A DNA stretch of 64,000 nucleotides from Candidatus Nitrosopumilus sp. (GTDB lineage: Archaea > Thermoproteota > Nitrososphaeria > Nitrososphaerales > Nitrosopumilaceae): contig JAILWG010000001.1 in assembly GCA_025699075.1 (NCBI GenBank), positions 248,001 through 312,000 of the forward strand, given 5' to 3'. A program made the translations under genes and the position numbers. The notes below the pieces were generated by a model. The model was not told where the DNA came from. It was given only the letters and a program-made list of their open reading frames with translations, and searched no databases. This document shows, in pieces, positions 58,756-64,000 of this stretch; position 1 is the stretch's first letter; each line of letters begins with the position of its first letter.

Positions 58756-60366
58756 GTGCAGACGAAGTTTATTTTTGTCACAGGTGGTGTGATGTCTGGC
58801 CTCGGAAAGGGCGTAACAACTTCCTCAATTGCAAAATTATTACAGTTAGCAGATCAAAAAGTTTCATGTATCAAAATCGATCCATACCTCAATTATGATG
58901 CAGGAACAATGAATCCAGTGGCACATGGAGAAGTCTTCGTTACTGATGATGGAGGAGAATGTGATATGGATATTGGAAACTATGAGAGATTTCTAAACCA
59001 AAACATACCAAAAAGCCACAACATCACTACTGCGCAGGTATATTCATCGGTGATTGAGGCAGAAAGGAAAGGAGAATACCTAGGAGCATGTGTTCAGATA
59101 ATCCCCCACATTACGGATGAAATCAAAAATAGGATTAAAAAAATTGCAGAAGAAGAAAACCTAGATTTTTTGATTGTAGAATGTGGAGGAACTGTAGGAG
59201 ACATCGAATCTTTACCATTTTTAGAAGCATTAAGGCAAATGAGAGTTGAAGAAGGACCTCAAAGCGTTATCTTTGTTCATGTCACACTTGCTCCATCTCT
59301 GGATGTAGTGGGTGAACAAAAGACAAAGCCCACACAACACAGTGTTCAAGAATTAAGAAGAATAGGTATTCAGCCAGACTTTTTGGCAGTAAGATGTACT
59401 TTGCCATTAGAAGAGAAAACAAAAAAGAAGATTGCAATGTTCACAAATGTCACACCAAATGATGTCCTATCATGTCATGATGCAAAATCAATTTTTGAAG
59501 TACCACAGATGTTGTATGACCAAGGAATAATGGATTCAATATTTACAAAATTTGGAAAAGTTGGAATGGTAAACGCATCTTCTAATTGGGACAGATGGAA
59601 TGAGATTGCTCAAACCATGGTCAACCATGAAAACGACAAAGTCAAAATTGCAATGGTTGGAAAATACGTCACATTAACAGACAGCTATGTCAGTGTAAAC
59701 CATGCGTTAAAACACGCGGGGGCAAAAATCGGAAAATCAGTTGACATTGACTGGATAGACTCTGAATCAATTACAGATTATAACACATTATCAAATTATG
59801 ATGGCATTTTGGTTCCAGGAGGGTTTGGGACTAGAGGTTCTGAAGGCATTATACAAACAGCAAATTTTGCAAGAGAAAAAAATATTCCATATCTTGGCAT
59901 ATGTTTCGGATTCCAATTGGCAGCAATTGCATTTGGAAGAAATGTCTTGAAATTAGAGGATGCAAATTCTACAGAAATTAAAAAAGATGCTAAAAATCCA
60001 ATAGTAGACTTGCTTCCCGAACAAAAGAATGTTTCAGATATGGGAGGATCACTAAGACTTGGGGCAAATGATGTAATCATCAAAGAAAATACTAATGCAC
60101 GAAGAATTTACAATTCATCGACAATCAGTAAACGTCATAGACACAGATATGAGATAAACAAAGAATACATTCCAGAATTTGAAAAAAATGGATTAATATT
60201 TTCAGCAGATAGTGATGAAGGGAAAAGAATGGAGATGCTTGAAATTCCATCTCATAAATTCTATTTAGGAGTACAATTCCATCCTGAATTCAACAGTAGA
60301 CCAGGATTTCCCGAGGAATCATTTTCAGCATTTGTCAAAGCAGCATCTGAAAAAAATAATCAATAA
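58756..60366 (+). CDS. pyrG: CTP synthase
   Basis: A 536-residue enzyme aminating UTP to CTP. Synthetase domain: KFIFVTGGVMSGLGKGVTTS, DPYLNYDAGTMNP, GGTVGDIESLPFLEA; amidotransferase domain: GGFGTRG, catalytic Cys in LGICFGFQLA, and QFHPEF. GTG at 58756 gives the family N-terminus and fits a TATA-like CATACAAAAA about 26 bp upstream; TTG at 58747 is less likely. GICFGFQ instead of the usual GICLGMQ is a mild variant. Confidence 0.95.
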   Translation: MQTKFIFVTGGVMSGLGKGVTTSSIAKLLQLADQKVSCIKIDPYLNYDAGTMNPVAHGEVFVTDDGGECDMDIGNYERFLNQNIPKSHNITTAQVYSSVIEAERKGEYLGACVQIIPHITDEIKNRIKKIAEEENLDFLIVECGGTVGDIESLPFLEALRQMRVEEGPQSVIFVHVTLAPSLDVVGEQKTKPTQHSVQELRRIGIQPDFLAVRCTLPLEEKTKKKIAMFTNVTPNDVLSCHDAKSIFEVPQMLYDQGIMDSIFTKFGKVGMVNASSNWDRWNEIAQTMVNHENDKVKIAMVGKYVTLTDSYVSVNHALKHAGAKIGKSVDIDWIDSESITDYNTLSNYDGILVPGGFGTRGSEGIIQTANFAREKNIPYLGICFGFQLAAIAFGRNVLKLEDANSTEIKKDAKNPIVDLLPEQKNVSDMGGSLRLGANDVIIKENTNARRIYNSSTISKRHRHRYEINKEYIPEFEKNGLIFSADSDEGKRMEMLEIPSHKFYLGVQFHPEFNSRPGFPEESFSAFVKAASEKNNQ

Positions 60367-60372
60367 ATTCAA

Positions 60373-61371
60373 TCATTCAATTTTTGAGATTTCATAGATT
60401 TTCTGCCTTGCATCTCTAATAGAGACTTTCTTTTTGACATATCCTTTTTTTAATAAATGACTCAATGCCAATCGGACAGTCCTATCAGGAAGCAATGTTT
60501 TGTTGGCCAGATCTTTTTGAGTTAATGCTCCCTCATATTCCAGAGTTTTCAATAATAATTTTGAGCTTGGAGGCATGCTTAGTAATTCTTCTGCCAAATG
60601 TACTTTTTTTGCAAGTGCAGAAATGGCAGTGGAATTTTTCTTTAAACGTATGATTTTTGCAGGAGGGAAAAACTGGGTGCATTCTACAGTGTTGTTCACC
60701 TTGTACCTATCTAGTCCATCTAATACCACTTCGCAGTGCAGTCTTGCAGAAATGTCATCAATCACAATAGAACTGTCATTAGATACAATGATTGGTCTTC
60801 TTGTAACATCTAACGAGTTAACAGATATAATCTCAAAGACAGCAGAATCTTGAAACAAAACAGGGCCACCTGCAGACATCGAATATGCAGAAGAACCAAT
60901 TGGAGTAGACACAATTATTCCATCACTATTATCGTGCCATACTTCTTCTCCATTCACTCGAAGAGTATGCTCCATTAACATTGCACTTTTTGAAGAAAAT
61001 ACTGCAACGTCGTTTAGTACAGGATAGACATTTTTCCCGTCAATCTTCACTCCAAGTCTAGGGACTTCTTCAATTGTGTATTTTTGTTTTTTTAGAACGT
61101 TAACGTATGCTGAGAACTCCCTAAGATCAATTTGGGCCAAAAATCCACTTGCCTCACCTTCACTGATCCCCAATACAGGTAAAGTAGAATCAAAAGTTCT
61201 ATGAAAATAATTTCTGACACCCTTATCCCCTCCTAAAACAATAATACAATCAGCAGCCTTATTCTTAGATTTTGTAATAGTAAAAGACTGGATTCCAGAT
61301 TCATCTAAAATTTTTTTGATATTCTTAGCAGCTGATTCTGTAGTGCCCGAACCATAAATGCCTATTTGCAT
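60373..61371 (-). CDS. NAD kinase-like protein fused to a C-terminal winged helix
   Basis: A 332-residue protein from ATG 61371 (MQIGIYGSG). Residues 1-255 are an ATP-NAD kinase fold (IIVLGGDKGVRNYF, LNDVAVF, DGIIVSTPIGSSAYSMSAGGP), and residues about 262-332 a winged helix (SSKLLLKTLEYEGALTQKDLANKTLLPDRTVRLALSHLLKKGY). The motif GGDGT is GGDKG here, a change at the ATP-binding loop. Fusion suggests a regulator tied to NADP status; catalysis not certain. Confidence 0.8.
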   Translation of the reverse strand: MQIGIYGSGTTESAAKNIKKILDESGIQSFTITKSKNKAADCIIVLGGDKGVRNYFHRTFDSTLPVLGISEGEASGFLAQIDLREFSAYVNVLKKQKYTIEEVPRLGVKIDGKNVYPVLNDVAVFSSKSAMLMEHTLRVNGEEVWHDNSDGIIVSTPIGSSAYSMSAGGPVLFQDSAVFEIISVNSLDVTRRPIIVSNDSSIVIDDISARLHCEVVLDGLDRYKVNNTVECTQFFPPAKIIRLKKNSTAISALAKKVHLAEELLSMPPSSKLLLKTLEYEGALTQKDLANKTLLPDRTVRLALSHLLKKGYVKKKVSIRDARQKIYEISKIE

Positions 61372-61411
61372 AGAAGTAACAGTCAATTTGGTTCAATAAA
61401 AGAATAATGCA

Positions 61412-62281
61412 TCACAAATCGCGGAATTTCACCAGATTGTAAAAATATGAGGCATTGGTTTCAATCGTACCTTTGTTTGGGATTTTTTGTAAGCCCATAT
61501 TGGTGGATTCTAATGCAGCTTGTGCAGCCCCTCCCGCAAAACAAAGAGCCCACAAAAAGTCTTTTTCTTTGAGCATAGTACAAGTAAAGGCAGAACAAAA
61601 AATATCACCAACACCAGTGGTGTCATGAATTTGTTTATTTGGCAAAGTAATTGAATAAATCTTATCTTTTACTAATAATGAAACATCTGCTTTATTTGTC
61701 AACAGTACATATTCTATTCCTTTTTTCTGTAATGCCAACATCATTTCATCATGAGTTCCATCAACAATTTGTTGAGACTCTTCAGGATTTACCTTAATTG
61801 CATTAACATCAGTCAAATCAAGATTAGTTTTTTCCAATATTATGTTATTTTGCGAATCTTTTCGTCTGAGAAAACCCTGAGGATCAACAAAAAGAAAATT
61901 TGAATCATTCTTAATTTTTTTAAATGTCTCATCAGAAATTTCATTAAAAATTGGACTAACTAGATGACCGTCAGCATCAACTCCAGCATAATCAATTTGC
62001 TCACATTGATTTTCTAGTTTAAGGGTTCTATCTGAACCAGTAATTGAAATTGCAAATTTTGTGGTATTTTTTTCAGATTGAGAATTCGGGAAATTGATTT
62101 TATGTTCAGACAAATATTGTTTTGGAAAATCAGGGCCAAACTTTGTAAATAATTCCACATCAAATTTGAATTGTCTTGCAGTGATCCCACAATAACAAGC
62201 AGCACCACCAATTTGTTCATAATTACTTCCCTCAAGAGATATGGTATCAATTGCACAATGGGAAAATACTGCTAATTTCAT
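61412..62281 (-). CDS. PfkB/ribokinase-family kinase
   Basis: A 289-residue sugar or nucleoside kinase: GGAACYCGITARQF near the N-terminus and catalytic DTTGVGDIFCSAF with the Asp base. Central NPEESQQIVDGT and LLTNKADVSLLV match the family. Substrate unknown; it lies beside the NAD kinase-like gene. Confidence 0.85.
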   Translation of the reverse strand: MKLAVFSHCAIDTISLEGSNYEQIGGAACYCGITARQFKFDVELFTKFGPDFPKQYLSEHKINFPNSQSEKNTTKFAISITGSDRTLKLENQCEQIDYAGVDADGHLVSPIFNEISDETFKKIKNDSNFLFVDPQGFLRRKDSQNNIILEKTNLDLTDVNAIKVNPEESQQIVDGTHDEMMLALQKKGIEYVLLTNKADVSLLVKDKIYSITLPNKQIHDTTGVGDIFCSAFTCTMLKEKDFLWALCFAGGAAQAALESTNMGLQKIPNKGTIETNASYFYNLVKFRDL

Positions 62282-62306
62282 TTTCTAGATTCAATATAGA
62301 ATAGAT

Positions 62307-62414
62307 TTAGTTTTTTGCATTGATTTTGGATATACACTCTCTGCAAATAATCTCACCTTTGACTACCTCTATTTCAACTCCAGATCTAAGGCAAGTATGA
62401 CACAACCCACGCAT
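62307..62414 (-). CDS. Zinc-ribbon microprotein
   Basis: A 35-residue protein: GLCHTCLRSG and IICRECISK, two C-x2-C pairs. Located between the PfkB kinase gene and the S26e promoter. Function unknown; seen only by motif. Confidence 0.6.
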   Translation of the reverse strand: MRGLCHTCLRSGVEIEVVKGEIICRECISKINAKN

Positions 62415-62543
62415 GATATTTCAATTGAATTTATTCGATCTTAGATTAAAACATAAAGGATTTTTAGTCAATTTTCAGGCACAGATATACCAAATTTCAT
62501 GTAAATTCTACAAGAATATAAGTAGGCAAATTTGTTCATGTTC

Positions 62544-62831
62544 ATGCCACTTAAGCGTGCAAGTAGAGGTCGTACAAAAGGAGGAAAAGGTTCCTCAGGA
62601 GTTGTCCAGTGTACAAACTGCGGACAGACAGTTCCAAAAGACAAGGCAAAAAAAGTCACATCACGATTAAATCTTGTAGAGCATACATTGGCAAAAGAAC
62701 TTCGTGCACAAGGTGCATACATTGCATCACCAACAGTTTTGAAGCATTACTGTATATCATGCGCAATTCACTTTAAGATTCTAAAAATTAGATCAGCAGA
62801 CAATAGAAGAAAACGCGGAAAACTTCGTTAG
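62544..62831 (+). CDS. rps26e: Ribosomal protein eS26 (S26e)
   Basis: A 95-residue zinc-ribbon ribosomal protein: LKRASRGRTKGGKG, VQCTNCGQTVPKDKAK, KHYCISCAIHFKI and a basic end. ATG 62544 lies about 27 bp after TATA-like AATATAAG; the upstream ATGs at 62532 and 62538 are not needed. S26e is found in the TACK archaea and eukaryotes, not in most Euryarchaeota, which supports the taxonomic placement. Confidence 0.92.
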   Translation: MPLKRASRGRTKGGKGSSGVVQCTNCGQTVPKDKAKKVTSRLNLVEHTLAKELRAQGAYIASPTVLKHYCISCAIHFKILKIRSADNRRKRGKLR

Positions 62832-62833
62832 AG

Positions 62834-63427
62834 TTATTCTTTGATATTTTTTGCAGTGAAAATCATTCTTTGAATCAATGTTATTCCAGCAATTATAACC
62901 ACTATCAATACTGCATAATCCATAAATCCAATAATACCAATAATTGCAATCACTAAAAGTCTCTCAGCTCTTTCCCCTATTCCTATACCTTGAAGTTTAA
63001 TGTTGATAATATCAGATTTTGCTCGGGCATAGCTTACCAACAATGACAAAGTTATTGCAAGCAATACAAGATAAGGTTCTGCATATCCACCAACTAAAAT
63101 TCCTAAAAATATTGCAACTTCAGAAATCTTATCAAACATCGAATCAAGATATTCACCTTTCTTTGAAGTTTTTCCAGTGAATCTAGCAACTTGACCATCA
63201 ACCATATCAAAAAAGCCTGAAACAAGTAGCAAAATGCCACCAATAATTAATCCAAATTCAATTCCCATTCCATAAACTATTGCAGAAACAAGTGCAAATC
63301 CCAATCCAACAAAAGTCCAAAAATTGGCAGACAAGCCAGTTGATGCAAACCCTTTTCCAATTTTTTCAAGAGTTGGACGAAGTGTGTTTCTAAGATTGTT
63401 TAACACGAAATACAGCCAAAATACCAT
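62834..63427 (-). CDS. CDP-alcohol phosphatidyltransferase, archaetidylinositol-phosphate-synthase type
   Basis: A 197-residue membrane enzyme with the full signature D-x2-DG-x2-AR-x8-G-x3-D-x3-D (DMVDGQVARFTG...GEYLDSMFDKIS). About five helices. The family attaches inositol phosphate or other alcohols to CDP-archaeol in the membrane; the archaeal versions next to ribosomal genes are mostly inositol-specific, so that is the likeliest substrate. Convergent with rps26e, 2 bp apart. Confidence 0.85.
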   Translation of the reverse strand: MVFWLYFVLNNLRNTLRPTLEKIGKGFASTGLSANFWTFVGLGFALVSAIVYGMGIEFGLIIGGILLLVSGFFDMVDGQVARFTGKTSKKGEYLDSMFDKISEVAIFLGILVGGYAEPYLVLLAITLSLLVSYARAKSDIINIKLQGIGIGERAERLLVIAIIGIIGFMDYAVLIVVIIAGITLIQRMIFTAKNIKE

Positions 63428-63503
63428 CTAATAAAGTGAATAGACGTAAAAATCCGTTAAATGAGGCTAAAAACTGATTAAGATATCAAAATTTTAGATA
63501 AAA

Positions 63504-64000
63504 TCAATTGTTTTGAGACAGATTGATTGCAATCAGAGTAGAGATAATTTTTGCAGCTAATGATGCAGTAGATCCATTATCATGATAAGGATTTAGTTCC
63601 ACAATATCAACTCCTGTCACTTTGGTGTTTTCTAGAGTATGAATCATGTCAAACAATTCTCTTGAAGTGATTCCAACAGCTTCAGGGTTACCGACACCAG
63701 GTGCAAAAGCAGGATCTAAAACATCAAGATCAAAACTAGAATATACAGAATCAAATGTAGAAACATAGTCTTTTATGAGTTCAGGGCCTTTGCCTTGACG
63801 GATTTGCTTATCAGAGATTGTTTTTATTTTGTTTTCAACAAGAAACTCTAGTTCTTCTTTAACAAATGCTCTAGCACCAACATGCAAAATATTTTCAGCT
63901 CCCCTCTCTTCAACAACTCTTCGTAAATAGGAAGCATGACTTAATTTGATATCTGCAAATTCATCACGTAAATCATAATGAGCGTCAAATACAACGTAAC
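63504..64000 (-). CDS. Ureohydrolase (agmatinase/arginase family), 5' end cut by window
   Basis: The frame continues past the window end. Seen from the end of the window: DAHYDLRDEF (DAHxD manganese site), LHVGARAF, and SSFDLDVLDPAFAPGVGNPE (SxDxDxxDPxxAPG), then GVDIVELNPYHD. These are the conserved metal-binding motifs of arginase/agmatinase. Agmatinase is likeliest in archaea making polyamines from arginine; not proven. The N-terminal GGDH site is missing from view. Confidence 0.88.
   Translation of the reverse strand, partial: YVVFDAHYDLRDEFADIKLSHASYLRRVVEERGAENILHVGARAFVKEELEFLVENKIKTISDKQIRQGKGPELIKDYVSTFDSVYSSFDLDVLDPAFAPGVGNPEAVGITSRELFDMIHTLENTKVTGVDIVELNPYHDNGSTASLAAKIISTLIAINLSQNN

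Noticed and set aside
62549-62554. CTTAAG within rps26e
   Set aside because: Coding for Leu-Lys in MPLKRAS; not at promoter spacing.
1-64000. CRISPR array or insertion sequence
   Set aside because: No regularly spaced repeats, no transposase motifs and no terminal inverted repeats with target duplications were seen.

Overview
The window looks like the chromosome of an ammonia-oxidising archaeon of the Nitrosopumilus type (Nitrososphaerota/Thaumarchaeota). It is AT-rich. Many genes start at, or within a few bases of, a position about 26 bp downstream of a TATA-like box, and TTG and GTG starts are frequent. Clade markers are aRF1, ribosomal protein S26e, PurP, a GatCAB operon headed by an archaeal AspRS, an archaeal A24 signal peptidase, a PEFG-type C-terminal anchor on a plastocyanin-like protein, and an NAD kinase fused to a winged-helix domain.

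Layout. 1-4.2 kb: end of a preflagellin-type peptidase, then a TrmB/response regulator/histidine kinase operon and a secreted anchored protein. 4.2-12.3 kb (mostly minus strand): aminotransferase, AMP-forming acyl-CoA synthetase, and the aspS-gatC-gatA-gatB-small gene operon. 12.4-16.7 kb: two small genes, purP, and a phosphonate/phosphite-type ABC transporter (phnD-phnC-phnE). 17-19.7 kb: two tandem ArsR-like regulators, cbtB-cbtA, a divergent regulator with a palindromic operator, and a second cbtB that shares 143 identical bases with the first. 19.8-29.5 kb: response regulator, DsbA-like protein, aRF1, HIT protein, IlvD, beta-propeller protein, Rad3/XPD-like helicase. 29.6-51.2 kb: a gene-sparse accessory zone with dozens of microproteins (many Cys/His-rich), two PD-(D/E)XK nucleases, a matrixin-type protease, an MrfA-like DEAH helicase, a VWA protein, and several strong inverted-repeat structures in the gaps. 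51.3-57.1 kb: trpEGDCBA without trpF. 57.2-64 kb: plastocyanin-like protein, CTP synthase, NAD kinase-HTH fusion, PfkB kinase, S26e, an archaetidylinositol-phosphate-synthase-type enzyme and a truncated ureohydrolase.

The most interesting signals are in the accessory zone. An extended promoter box, roughly CAATAYGCTTAAGTTYA, lies 23-31 bp upstream of at least eight small genes between 31 and 46.5 kb; I found no copy of the whole box elsewhere in the window. Several intergenic regions hold paired inverted repeats suggesting structured RNAs, the best being 32368-32474, 32232-32280, 35723-35784, 35985-36065 and 38996-39051. Three genes look as if their start or frame is broken by a single base (Rad3-like helicase, ATP-cone nuclease, a Cys-rich protein); these are either non-canonical starts or decay/assembly errors. 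All functional assignments rest on motifs read by eye; no database search was possible.
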